This document shows, one piece after another, positions 56,305 to 64,000 of a DNA stretch of 64,000 nucleotides. The notes below the pieces were generated by a model. The model had not been told where the DNA came from. It worked only from the letters and a program-made list of their open reading frames with translations, and did no database searches. A program made the translations under genes and the position numbers. Origin of the DNA: Clostridium ljungdahlii. GTDB taxonomy: Bacteria; Bacillota; Clostridia; Clostridiales; Clostridiaceae. The stretch is taken from NCBI RefSeq assembly GCF_001636845.1, contig NZ_LITT01000005.1, positions 56,063-120,062 on the forward strand. Direction: 5' to 3'. Within the stretch, counting starts at the first letter, position 1; the number at the start of each line of letters is the position of its first letter.

Positions 56305-57618
56305 TTAGATTTTTACTTTAAAAACAGTTTGTTCTTGAATATCAGTTGCAAGGGCATCTAAAGCTACACCAACTCTATGATATCTTAATTTCCATTGCTG
56401 CTCTTTAGAATCTGCAGGATTTCCAAGTGGATATGGAATGGAAATGGTTGGTACTATTCTATTTGAACCTACTGTTGTTGCTACAGGAATTAAATTACAC
56501 ATTTGAACAACCGGGAAACCAGCTCTTTCAATTTCTTTTACCATCGTTGCACCGCAACGTGTACAAGTTCCTCAGGTGGAAGTTAATATAACTCCATCTA
56601 CTTTATCTCCTTTTAAATACTCTACAATTTCTTTGGCCATTCTGGCTGCTTCACCTTGAGTTGTACCGGTTCCTACAGTTGAATAAAAATAGTCATGAAT
56701 TTTTCCTATTTTGCCTTCTTTTTCATATGCTCTTAAAGCATCTAAAGGAACTATGACATTAGGATCAGCATTTGCTGCAGCTGGATCAAAACCTGCATGT
56801 ATTGTTTTAAATACTCCTGATTCCAATCTATCCATCTTGGAGTAATCATATCTGCCCCATCTTGTTGCAGATGCAGATTGGATTCTGTCAGGATTATCCA
56901 CTGGAACTATTCCTCCCGAAGTTACTAATGCTATATTAGTTTTACTTAGGTCTTTTATAGCAGGAGCTATAGCTACTGTATCCTTTTTAGGAATAGGAAG
57001 TTCAGTTTCAAATTCCTCATCATTAAGTTTTTTAATGAGCATTTTTACAACTCTTTTAGCTGCAGGTTCTTTTGATTCAAGCCATATCTGATGTCTTTTT
57101 CCTCTTCCGTAATAACCTTCTGCATCTGCCCATAAAAGCTCTTCTCCACTTAATATCTTGTTTCCAAAATCAGCCATGGCTTTCATGTCTTTTCTCATTC
57201 TTCCTGCATTATTTCCGCCTTTGAAAATGTATACATCTTTTTTAAACATCTCAACTCCAGGATTTTCAATGTGCATAGATGATATTACTGGTACATTAAA
57301 TTTTTCTTTTACTGCTTTACATATAACTCCGCAGGCATTTCCATATCTACCTGCTTGAAATGCAGGTCCTGCAAAGAATATATCAAATTCTTTTCCTTCA
57401 AGGAAACCTAATATTCTGCTTACTGCTTCCTTTTCATTAGAACCCATAAAGTTATCGCCGCATATTATAGTGTGTGTAACTTCAGCATCTTTAAGAAGTG
57501 CATTTAATGCTAAAGCTGGTCCAACTTGTCCCTCTCTAATTTCAGGTTCAAAATCAGCTTTTTCTTCTCCTCCTATTTGTCCAAAGAACTGATTTATATA
57601 TAAAATTGCTTTTTTCAT
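56305..57618 (-). CDS. grdH: betaine (or sarcosine) reductase selenoprotein B subunit
   Basis: A 437-aa selenoprotein of the GrdB/GrdF/GrdH type, the substrate-specific component B subunit. TGA at 56574-56572 is read as Sec349 in ILTSTUGTCTRCGATMV. The N-terminal KAILYINQFFGQIGGEEKADF and HAGFDPAAANADPNVIVPLDALRAYE are family hallmarks. ATG 57618 has GGGAGG 11 nt before it, and the longer frame into grdI has none. A hairpin follows the TGA. It is called GrdH rather than GrdB because of the adjoining BCCT gene and the GrdI-like partner, but sarcosine specificity (GrdF) cannot be excluded. Confidence 0.93.
56545..56559 (-). promoter_or_regulatory. SECIS-like hairpin in grdH
   Basis: CGTTGC-GGT-GCAACG, a perfect 6-bp stem starting 12 nt after the Sec TGA, with GG in the loop. 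It is the best formed of the three SECIS candidates in this window. Confidence 0.75.
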
Positions 57619-57632
57619 ATTAGTCCACCTCC

Positions 57633-58958
57633 CTAAAACTCTTTCATTGTCTTTGGTGACCATCCACAAATTTGATCTCCACAGAACATAGCATTGTTTT
57701 CCATAATTATTGAACCATCTTTTCTTACAGAAGGTCCAAGTATTTCATCATTTGCCCAACCACCGGAGCATCCATCTCTACCAAGTGATTCAAGTTCACC
57801 AATTACTGTTTCCATAGGAGGAAGCTCTATAAGTTCTGAAACATTTCCGGTAGAAACTATAGCATCAGCTTTTTCATCAAGAGCAACTAGTGGCTGTGAT
57901 TCTCCATCTCTACCTGTACATTCATTAGTAATTCCTACAGTTTTAACTCCTGCATTTTCTAGCGCCACAATACATGCAATAAAATCAGCATCAGGATTAC
58001 CATAACCTTCTTCAGAAACTATAGCTCCATCTGCTCCCAAGGACTTTGCCATTTGAGCTACAAACAACGCTGCACGGTTTTTCTGATCCAAAGCAACATT
58101 TAAGTTTGACATTATAATACCTAGGAAATTTATTGTTTTTCCATGCTCTGCATACAACTCTTTAATAGTAGGATTATTTTGAAAATCATAAGTTGCCCAT
58201 TTTGATGAAACTGGCATAAAACTTCCAGAAATCATTGCACCATCTAAAACTTCATTTGGATGCATAAATGTAGGAACCATGTGATTTGTATCCCACCCAT
58301 AAACAAGATCATTGTATCCCATCTCTTCCATCTGTGATTGAGGTTGCATAACAAATACAACACCTGGAAGTTTTTGAACATCTTCAGATCTTTTTGTAAC
58401 AGGAGCCAATTCAAAAGTTTCAATATCCTCAGGCTCTAAATCCTTTACACAACTTCCTATATATTCAGCCAGTTTATGTCCTGCCCATCTCAAAGCTTTA
58501 TTTTTCTTCTGTTGTTCATTTTTCTCAAAATCTTCATCTGTATCTCCAACAAGGACAATATTTTTTAGTTGTGAAAAGTAAGTATACTTTGCTCCTTCAC
58601 CACTCATATCTATTAATCCATCCTGAAATCCACCCCAATGCTTGCCAACTACAAGCAAGCTGCAGTCCTTAAGTGCATGTGTACGACCATTTCCAACTGG
58701 AGCTACATCTCCAGTTACTCCTGGAAACAGTGTGGTTCCATCAACCTTAACTCTACATTCAATAGCTTCCTTTACAGGAACAAGACGAACTTTGTCTCCA
58801 GGCTTTACGATTAAAAGATCTGCCTCAGTAATATGTTCATCTTCCAATACATAATCTAGAGCTTCTTTTTTGTTAATTGTTAAAATGCCCTCTTTATAGT
58901 TTGTTGTTTCACCAAAAACAACATCTTTAACATGAAAGTTTCCAATTTCAAGTTTCAT
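57633..58958 (-). CDS. grdI: betaine (or sarcosine) reductase component B, alpha/beta precursor
   Basis: A 441-aa partner of GrdH (GrdE/GrdG/GrdI family). It begins LEIGNFHVKDVVFGETTNYK and has KHWGGFQDGLIDMSGEGAKYTYFS, GADGAIVSEEGYGNPDADF and GITNECTGRDGES. Family members are cleaved at an internal Cys to form a carbonyl group that binds the amine substrate as a Schiff base. I do not assign the site here. It is the first gene of the operon, 14 bp before grdH, with AAAGGAGG upstream. The betaine-type assignment rests on context. Confidence 0.92.
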   Translation of the reverse strand: MKLEIGNFHVKDVVFGETTNYKEGILTINKKEALDYVLEDEHITEADLLIVKPGDKVRLVPVKEAIECRVKVDGTTLFPGVTGDVAPVGNGRTHALKDCSLLVVGKHWGGFQDGLIDMSGEGAKYTYFSQLKNIVLVGDTDEDFEKNEQQKKNKALRWAGHKLAEYIGSCVKDLEPEDIETFELAPVTKRSEDVQKLPGVVFVMQPQSQMEEMGYNDLVYGWDTNHMVPTFMHPNEVLDGAMISGSFMPVSSKWATYDFQNNPTIKELYAEHGKTINFLGIIMSNLNVALDQKNRAALFVAQMAKSLGADGAIVSEEGYGNPDADFIACIVALENAGVKTVGITNECTGRDGESQPLVALDEKADAIVSTGNVSELIELPPMETVIGELESLGRDGCSGGWANDEILGPSVRKDGSIIMENNAMFCGDQICGWSPKTMKEF

Positions 58959-59042
58959 TAATTATACCTCCTTTTATAAATTAATCTATCCTTATCAAAC
59001 ATTATTCTCAGTTTACATAATACAATAGCGCTATTTGTTTTA

Positions 59043-59071
59043 ATCTTAGCACCATCATGATTATGTTTCAA
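59043..59071 (-). promoter_or_regulatory. predicted promoter of the grd operon with TetR-like half-site
   Basis: On the minus strand TTGAAA (59071-59066), 17 nt, TAAGAT (59048-59043), about 85 nt before grdI. Its spacer contains ATCATGATTA on the plus strand (59054-59063), the same 10 bp found at the centre of the palindrome at 59471-59500. Confidence 0.55.
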
Positions 59072-59176
59072 TCATAATTACAATATAACCGCGATTGAAT
59101 TTTCTGATAGATCTTATTTGTTATTTTTATAGCAGTTTTTGTACTCAATAAAAACGTTAAATATTGGCAAAAAAGC

Positions 59177-59401
59177 TGTGAATCACACACAAAAACGTCC
59201 CATTTATTCCAATTTTCTTGTTGACAACAAGCCTCTATCCCTTAGAAACCCAATGGATACCCAAATGCCAATAAATGCAGTAAATAAGGCATTTAGGTCA
59301 CTATAATATCTAATGGCCCACTCATTATAAACAAGTTTTCTCAGCATAAACGTCACATTTTGAAATGTAATAAATTGTAATATTTTAGAAGGCCAATCAC
59401 A
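59177..59401. repeat. IS21-like terminal repeat element, copy 1
   Basis: A 225-bp element starting TGTGAATCACACACAAAAACGTCCCATTT and ending CCAATCACA, with the same order of blocks as 60979-61191, for example a shared 38-nt run containing ACTCATTATAAACAAG. No open frame. The right end is eroded relative to copy 2. Confidence 0.7.
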
Positions 59402-59422
59402 TGCCTTGATGAAATTAGTTTA

Positions 59423-59451
59423 TTGTGTGCTCTAGCATTTTATGGTATAAT
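59423..59451 (+). promoter_or_regulatory. sigma-A promoter of the TetR gene
   Basis: TTGTGT (59423-59428), 17 nt, TATAAT (59446-59451), about 95 nt before the TetR start and immediately upstream of the palindrome. Confidence 0.75.
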
Positions 59452-59470
59452 AGATACTTGTAAAATCGCA

Positions 59471-59500
59471 ATTAAAAATTGATCATGATTAATTTTTAAT
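59471..59500. promoter_or_regulatory. 30-bp palindromic operator candidate
   Basis: ATTAAAAATTGATCA and the complement of its right half (ATTAAAAATTAATCA) agree at 14 of 15 positions. It lies 47 bp upstream of the TetR start, downstream of its promoter, so binding would block its transcription. Confidence 0.75.
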
Positions 59501-59546
59501 CTAACTGCTTAAGTAAAAACTAATATTTTAAACATTGGAGATAAAT

Positions 59547-60200
59547 ATGATTAAGAAGACAATTAAGAAACATAGAAATATGAGCTATTTTATTGATGCT
59601 GCTTCTAAAATTATGGATGAAGAAGGAGTACGATCCATAACAATAAGAAAAGTAGCTGATATGGCAGGATATAACAGTGCTACCTTATACAACTACTTTG
59701 AAAATTTGGATGAACTTATTCTTTATGCTTCTATAAGACATTTAAAAGAATATACTTTTAGTCTTTCTCAATATATTAACACTCTTCATAATAACATTGA
59801 TAAGTATTATGAAATTTGGAAATATTTTTGCAAGTATTCTTTTTCAAATCCAGAGATATATAATAATATTTTTTTTGTGAAGCACAGCAATTCTATCTCA
59901 AATATTATTGAAGAATACTACTCAATTTTTCCTGAGGAATTGGGTGATCATTCCGAGAATTTACTTCCTATGCTTTTAAAGAGCAATTTATATGAGAGAA
60001 ACCTAGCTCTTCTAAAAATACTAGCAGATGATGGATATTTAAAACCAGAATGCCTAAATGATCTTAATGAAATGACCATACTATTGTATCAAGGTATGCT
60101 TACTAAAATATTGAATGGTGAGCAAACCTCTAGTGTTGAAGAGTGCTCAGAAACAATGTTAAGGTATGTTAAACAAATAACTACTTCTTTTAAAAATTAA
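59547..60200 (+). CDS. TetR/AcrR-family regulator, divergent from the grd operon
   Basis: A 217-aa regulator. The N-terminal TetR helix-turn-helix is YFIDAASKIMDEEGVRSITIRKVADMAGYNSATLYNYFENLDELI (about 14-60). The rest is an all-helical ligand domain with several aromatic residues. ATG 59547 follows GGAG by 6 nt, and the TTG at 59535 overlaps that site. Divergence from grdI and the shared operator sequence suggest that it controls betaine reduction and its own synthesis. The ligand could be betaine, choline or a related amine. Confidence 0.88.
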   Translation: MIKKTIKKHRNMSYFIDAASKIMDEEGVRSITIRKVADMAGYNSATLYNYFENLDELILYASIRHLKEYTFSLSQYINTLHNNIDKYYEIWKYFCKYSFSNPEIYNNIFFVKHSNSISNIIEEYYSIFPEELGDHSENLLPMLLKSNLYERNLALLKILADDGYLKPECLNDLNEMTILLYQGMLTKILNGEQTSSVEECSETMLRYVKQITTSFKN

Positions 60201-60332
60201 TTTAATGGATCATCTGGCAATAAAAAGAACGTCCACGAGTTTGTGTAAACTAAAATATGAATATGATAAAAATTATTTGGAAGTTACTATATAATTGTGA
60301 TCTGAATTTTAAGTACAATGAAATGTTTTATA

Positions 60333-60368
60333 TAAAAGAGTAAATGCCATAGGGTATCTGCTCTTTTA
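60333..60368 (+). terminator. intrinsic terminator of the TetR gene
   Basis: TAAAAGAG pairs with CTCTTTTA around about 20 nt and is followed by TTTTGTC, 130 bp after the stop. Confidence 0.65.
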
Positions 60369-60370
60369 TT

Positions 60371-60817
60371 TTGTCATGTTTTAATATAGAACATATTTTC
60401 AAAACATTAAAAGAAGATGGAAATTTATTTAATCGTTGGTTAAAAGCTCTTTTTCAATTAATCGTAGATACTATTCCTGCTTATTTAATTGTAGTTGCAA
60501 TATTAGGAACAGTAAGAGCATGGATATTCCCAGCTGTTACTCCGGCATGGGGAAATAGTATACTTGCTATAATTGGACTTTCAATTGCTGGTACTTTATT
60601 TGTTATTCCAACAGCAGGAGAAGTACCAATAATTCAAACACTAATGGCTTTTGGACTTGGAACAGGTCCTGCGGCAGCATTACTTATAACTTTACCATCA
60701 GTTAGTATTGTATCCTTATTATTGGTAAAGAGAGCTTTTTCAACTCGTGTACTTGTATTTGTAGGATGCTCTGTAGCAGTAATTGGCATCATAAGTGGGT
60801 TTATAGGTATGGCATAG
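60371..60817 (+). pseudogene. permease fragment (ArsP/DUF318-like), 5' truncated
   Basis: About 148 codons match the C-terminal part of the predicted-permease family PF03773: WLKALFQLIVDTIPAYLIV, SIAGTLFVIPTAGEVPIIQ and LGTGPAAALLITLPSVSIVS, with four helices. The frame has only a TTG directly after a terminator hairpin and no ribosome binding site. The N-terminal half, with about five helices, is missing. It is read as a deletion remnant. Any remaining translation would be incidental. Confidence 0.72.
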
Positions 60818-60898
60818 TGTGAATTTTACCCAAATATCAATTAAATAATGAGTTTTAAAATTAGCAACTGATTATTTAATAAAACTATATTATACATA

Positions 60899-60943
60899 CA
60901 GGGTTTAACATTTAAATTGTTTCAATGTTAAACCCTGTTTTTT
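60899..60943 (+). terminator. strong intrinsic terminator
   Basis: CAGGGTTTAACATT pairs perfectly with AATGTTAAACCCTG (14 bp, 11-nt loop) followed by TTTTTTAT, 82 bp after the permease fragment. Confidence 0.9.
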
Positions 60944-60978
60944 ATATGGAATGATATTATAAATGAGTATAATTATTA

Positions 60979-61191
60979 TGTGAATCGCACACAAAACGTT
61001 CCATTTATTTGAATTTTTTATTGACAATAAGCCTCTAGTCATTAGAACCCAATGAATGTCCAAATTCCAATAAATAAACCATTTGGGACACTAGTATATC
61101 TAATAGCTCACTCATTATAAACAAGTTTTCTCAGCATAAACGTCATATTTTGGTATGTGACAAGTTGGGACATTTTCGAAAATCAATCACA
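60979..61191. repeat. IS21-like terminal repeat element, copy 2
   Basis: A 213-bp element beginning TGTGAATCGCACACAAAACGTTCC and ending GGGACATTTTCGAAAATCAATCACA. The ends are loosely inverted: TGTGA, about 9 nt, then AAAA(C/T)GT(C/T)CCA on each strand. It carries no transposase, so it is a non-autonomous derivative or joined ends of a deleted IS. Confidence 0.7.
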
Positions 61192-61286
61192 AAAGTTTTC
61201 ACTAAAAATAAGAAAAATGGCAATTCCTCTATGGTATAAAATATTTGACTATCACGAAAAATAAAATAAAAGCTTTGAGCATGTAA

Positions 61287-61450
61287 AAGGTTGTAAAGGA
61301 ATTTAATAGAGTTCTATTAAGTGCTGAGAAATACAGATGTAATTTAGCAGTATGTAAAGTAGAAGAATCAGAAGATACATAGTATCTGGCAACTAATATG
61401 GATAGTAAAAAAGCTGATGGATAATAATATTGGAAACAGATTGTTCTAAA
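61287..61450 (+). pseudogene. transposase scrap with internal stops
   Basis: Reads KVVKEFNRVLLSAEKYRCNL, then VCKVEESEDT, a TAG, YLATNMDSKKADG and two stops, then YWKQI. The pattern (T-W/stop-Y-L-x-T-N) resembles DDE transposases of the IS4 group, with a Trp codon turned to TAG. There is no start and there are no ends. Confidence 0.5.
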
Positions 61451-61524
61451 AATAAGAGAAGAAAAATTGTAGGAGCTACAAAAAATTACATGATTATTAT
61501 ATTTTATAAAAAGGAGTTGATACT

Positions 61525-61716
61525 ATGAATATTTTGAAAGAACTTATTATTAGAAGTGTATTAGTTGTTGTATTAAATGATGCGATTATATTCTATATAA
61601 TTGGTAAACGTTCTCAGAAAATAACATTGCCTATAGCAGTTGGAATTATAGTAGTCACATGTATTGCATTAGTAATTAATATTTGGTATTGCTTACATCG
61701 AAACGGAATAATATAA
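61525..61716 (+). CDS. small two-helix membrane protein
   Basis: A 63-aa protein with a strong AAAAAGGAG 7 nt before its ATG. A first helix (about 9-27) and a second (about 35-56, LPIAVGIIVVTCIALVINIW) are separated by the basic loop GKRSQKIT. No family is recognised. The well-placed ribosome binding site and clean hydrophobic pattern make it more likely real than chance. It is flanked on both sides by decayed sequence. Confidence 0.55.
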   Translation: MNILKELIIRSVLVVVLNDAIIFYIIGKRSQKITLPIAVGIIVVTCIALVINIWYCLHRNGII

Positions 61717-61849
61717 ATAATGAGTACTTTCCAATTTTTAATGTTAATTATTGGAGTTAAGTCATATATAATAAAAAATATAATTATAAACAGATATAAA
61801 GCAAATAACATTATAGATTACATTATCAAAACACTTTAAATTTGAGGTT

Positions 61850-62200
61850 ATAGTCTTACTTTGAAGAATTTCTTTTGCTGTGGCTCTATTTGAAATTATC
61901 ATATACATTTCTTCTCTTATTTCAGACCCTATGTAGCATAAGTCAACTGCTGCCTCACCTAATACTAGTGCGCTCATTATGCTGAAAGCCTGCCCAATTT
62001 GATTTGGCATTCGCACTCCAGTTTTCCTGAGAATTTCAAAAGTTATTAAAAGTCCCACAGCTTCTACTGTAGTTGGAAAGGGTATACCCTGTCTTGCCGC
62101 AGATATGCTTGTAGTCAGTGGTGTAGGTATTGCCCATTGTCTTAAATAGAGTAAGATATACAGGTAACTTAATTTATGTTTTATTATTGGATTATTTATT
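61850..62200 (-). pseudogene. GerA-family spore germination receptor subunit A fragment
   Basis: The minus strand reads, uninterrupted, ISAARQGIPFPTTVEAVGLL and FEILRKTGVRMPNQIGQAFS, then SALVLGEAAVD, the C-terminal membrane part of GerAA/GerKA-type receptor subunits. Everything N-terminal is missing. After the GerA segment the frame continues into unrelated sequence (IGSEIREEMYMIISNRATAK), so a second junction exists. No GerB or GerC genes are nearby. Confidence 0.7.
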
Positions 62201-62284
62201 GGGTAATTTCTTGATAAGCTCTAGTCGACTCTACCATTTACATCATCCATTAGTTTTTCAACTCAAATATAAGTAATTATATCG

Positions 62285-62298
62285 ACCCTAATTAGGGT
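62285..62298. terminator. 14-bp perfect palindrome next to amj
   Basis: ACCCTAATTAGGGT, followed on the plus strand by AATTTTTTC, 17 bp from the amj stop. It is too tight for a long loop and is a weak terminator candidate. Confidence 0.4.
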
Positions 62299-62314
62299 AA
62301 TTTTTTCTAATCAA

Positions 62315-63118
62315 CTAAATTAGCCTTGCTACAATTACTATCAGATGTGAAGCAGGCACTAATATTAATTGTGCTAATATACTTCCAATAATCAATCCAC
62401 CAACAATAAAAATTATGCAGCGATTAAACTCCAATTCTGTACGTTCTCCTCTTATCACATCATCTGTCATCATAGATAAATATGGATCAATAAATATAGC
62501 CATGGATATTGTTGAAATACTGTTAATTACAGATGCTAAAGTACTACAGGTAGTTCTTAAATTAGGACTTAAGCATCCAGCATATAATGATGATAAAATA
62601 CTTACACTAGATATAGAAAATGCAATAATGTTTAGTAAAATTACCTTTTTAGGAGTTTTTCTAAAGTTCCTTAATTCAGATAAATTTTCTCTTTTAGGAA
62701 TTGAAATACTATTTTTAAACTGCTCAATTCCTGATTTTGAAAATGCATGAATCATCAATCTAGGTAAAGACCTGTAAACACTAAATGATATAACCAATTT
62801 ATTAAACACTTTTATAAAAGTTGGCATTAAAATTGCACCAGCTATTGTGGCTAAAGTAATAGAAAAAACTATCCATCTAAAAATATACAGTAAATTACTA
62901 GAATGACCTGTATTTATTCCATTTTCAATAGTTTTTGCTAATAATGGAGCTTGAATAGTATTAGCTGTTCTTTGTATAAGTAAAAAAACATTAAATACAG
63001 CAAAAGATACTGCAATTCTACCAGTTCTTATTCCCACAATTCTAGTAGAATATGCTAATGTTCCTATAACATAAATAATAAAAGTCAGCATAAAAACTAA
63101 ATATACTTGTATTGTCAT
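62315..63118 (-). CDS. amj: Amj-family lipid II flippase
   Basis: A 267-aa membrane protein of the Amj (YdaH, DUF2837) family, an alternative to MurJ that moves lipid II across the membrane for peptidoglycan synthesis. Six or more helices are seen, with IVGIRTGRIAVSFAVFNVFLLIQRTANTIQAPLL near the N-terminus, LSSLYAGCLSPNLRTTCSTL and FIDPYLSMMTDDVIRG toward the C-terminus. ATG 63118 follows AAGGTGG by 8 nt. Monocistronic. In Bacillus the gene responds to cell-wall stress, but no such signal is visible here. Confidence 0.88.
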   Translation of the reverse strand: MTIQVYLVFMLTFIIYVIGTLAYSTRIVGIRTGRIAVSFAVFNVFLLIQRTANTIQAPLLAKTIENGINTGHSSNLLYIFRWIVFSITLATIAGAILMPTFIKVFNKLVISFSVYRSLPRLMIHAFSKSGIEQFKNSISIPKRENLSELRNFRKTPKKVILLNIIAFSISSVSILSSLYAGCLSPNLRTTCSTLASVINSISTISMAIFIDPYLSMMTDDVIRGERTELEFNRCIIFIVGGLIIGSILAQLILVPASHLIVIVARLI

Positions 63119-63275
63119 TTTTCTTACCACCTTATTGCTTCATTAGTTTATATTTATTTAATAAATTTATATATGCAAATTATATCACATACTTACTAAG
63201 TTATAACAATCTATCCTTTGAAACAAATTCTTTCAATGCGTTAAATTTTCTGATGGGCACAACAATACATTCCAC

Positions 63276-63737
63276 TCATTTTCTGTGTAAGATAAATTTC
63301 TGTTGTGGGTAGCCAAACTCATAACATAACTCATCTTCAGTAAAGCCAACCTTTTTATACAATGCACGAGGAGCAATCCCCTTCTCATCCCCTTCTCGAA
63401 AAGTCATAACAACTATATCACAATTGTTAGGTAATTGAGTCAGCATTAAATCTATCATTTTAGTTGCAATTCCATTTCTCCTATAGTTGGGATGAACAGC
63501 CATACAACAAAGCATACTACGTTTAACTGAAAATAATAATACTCCAACTACTTTTCCACGATTATTAGCACAAATTGCACTATTTCTGTTTATATTTTTG
63601 ATAACGGTCTCTTGATAGTCCATAAGCAATTCTTCGGTTTCAAGCCCTGGAAAATTCCAACTTACTAGTCTAATAAGTTCCATCCAAGAATATAAATCAT
63701 CAAGTGCAGCAAACTTTACGTTAATATCATTTATCAT
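63276..63737 (-). CDS. GNAT family N-acetyltransferase
   Basis: A 153-aa acetyltransferase. Acetyl-CoA motif A is VHPNYRRNGIATKMIDLMLT (about 83-102), preceded by the strand LCCMAV and followed by RALYKKVGFTEDELCYEFGYPQ. The N-terminal INVKFAALDDLYSWMELI is typical. The substrate is not predictable. GAGAGGTG precedes the ATG, and transcription is alone on the minus strand. Confidence 0.85.
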   Translation of the reverse strand: MINDINVKFAALDDLYSWMELIRLVSWNFPGLETEELLMDYQETVIKNINRNSAICANNRGKVVGVLLFSVKRSMLCCMAVHPNYRRNGIATKMIDLMLTQLPNNCDIVVMTFREGDEKGIAPRALYKKVGFTEDELCYEFGYPQQKFILHRK

Positions 63738-63762
63738 ATTTCACCTCTCATATTAGAGCTGT

Positions 63763-63790
63763 TAGTGTAAAGTTTTTTACACTATTTTTT
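63763..63790. terminator. hairpin near the right edge
   Basis: TAGTGTAAA pairs perfectly with TTTACACTA around 4 nt and runs into TTTTTT on the plus strand. It lies upstream of the GNAT gene and may guard it from plus-strand transcripts, or be an operator. Confidence 0.55.
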
Positions 63791-63914
63791 AAAAATATTC
63801 TTTATATATCAAGGGTTACAAAGTTTTTTTAAATAAAAAAACAATGGCCCCCTAATTTCATGTTATAATTGAATATCCAACCAAACAAAAATCACATGAA
63901 AGGGTGTCATTGTC

Positions 63915-64000
63915 TTGGATTCAATTATAACTTATTTATTCTTATATAATCAACATCTTTTGAAAGTAATTTCTCAATTACTTTTATTTATTGCTAAATA
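63915..64000 (+). CDS. start of a gene cut by the window edge, possibly a transposase
   Basis: From TTG 63915, 10 nt after AAAGGG, an open frame runs to the edge (DSIITYLFLYNQHLLKVISQ). A TATAAT at about 63864-63869 lies upstream, and GGCCCCCTAATTTC near 63847 could be an element end. The N-terminal helix rich in Leu and Ile resembles DDE transposase starts, but the piece is too short to be sure. Confidence 0.35.
   Translation, partial: MDSIITYLFLYNQHLLKVISQLLLFIAK

Larger units (their letters stand above)
60818..61524. other. 707-bp region of repeats and gene scraps
   Basis: Holds a strong terminator (60899-60943), repeat copy 2 (60979-61191) and a transposase scrap (about 61287-61450), listed separately. 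Apart from these I see no further gene. Confidence 0.6.

Noticed and set aside
56572..57669. Two separate genes for the GrdH halves (56305-56544 and 56572-57669)
   Set aside because: They are one frame joined across a TGA, with SECIS-like structure and family alignment on both sides.
1..64000. CRISPR array, rRNA genes or complete prophage
   Set aside because: No regularly spaced direct repeats, rRNA sequence or phage structural genes were seen. The single recombinase is not accompanied by phage genes.

Overview
The window is low-G+C Firmicutes DNA and reads as a Clostridium (sensu stricto) chromosome. The support is the A+T-rich coding, strong AGGAGG-type ribosome binding sites, a Stickland-type reductase operon, a complete selenocysteine system, a germination-receptor (GerA) remnant and Amj. 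I cannot name the species. No rRNA, CRISPR array or intact prophage is visible. Most genes between about 15.8 and 59 kb lie on the minus strand.

Layout. 0-2.4 kb: two DegT/AHBA-type sugar aminotransferases, the end of a surface-glycan locus. 2.4-5.7 kb: a UPF0489-like protein, a frameshifted glucuronyl C5-epimerase and a membrane diguanylate cyclase. 6-15.8 kb: an accessory patchwork of MarR, GNAT, a truncated methyltransferase, an AbrB gene with a decayed ABC ATPase, a visibly G+C-richer CmpB-type membrane protein and a DUF362 ferredoxin protein, a dead cupin, a solitary tyrosine recombinase, a radical SAM protein, a possible structured RNA and the 3' remnant of a group II intron. 15.8-22.2 kb: a seven-gene operon of two TVP38 proteins, a Cys-rich YdjY lipoprotein, a CCG-domain Fe-S protein, an APH-like kinase and the transferases TIGR04282 and TIGR04283. 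It faces a rhodanese lipoprotein across a deleted YnjBCD-like transporter. 24-32.6 kb: a two-component system with an ABC-2 exporter, a flavoprotein, and mntH with a divergent MntR-type regulator. 32.9-38.8 kb: an enolase-superfamily enzyme, a MetNIQ-type transporter, a MalY-type lyase and a collapsed amino-acid ABC operon.

39.2-59 kb is the core: selC (tRNA-Sec), selB, selA, a chemoreceptor, selD, a cysteine desulfurase-like enzyme and a LysR regulator, followed by a reductase operon grdI-grdH-BCCT transporter-trxB-trxA-grdA-grdC-grdD. Three genes (selD, grdA, grdH) are interrupted by in-frame TGA codons. Each TGA is followed within about 11-20 nt by a small hairpin with a GG-containing loop, as expected for bacterial SECIS elements, so all three are annotated as full-length selenoproteins. 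The machinery and its clients therefore sit side by side. The predicted flow is: BCCT imports betaine, GrdH/GrdI with GrdA reduce it, GrdC/GrdD release acetyl phosphate, and TrxA/TrxB supply electrons. A TetR gene diverges from the operon. A 30-bp near-perfect palindrome in its promoter shares a 10-bp core with the grd promoter.

59-64 kb: two copies of a ~215-225 bp repeat with IS21-like ends, remnants of a permease, a transposase and a GerA receptor, then Amj and a GNAT protein. Many genes in the window are deletion scars, which points to a genome with active reductive rearrangement.
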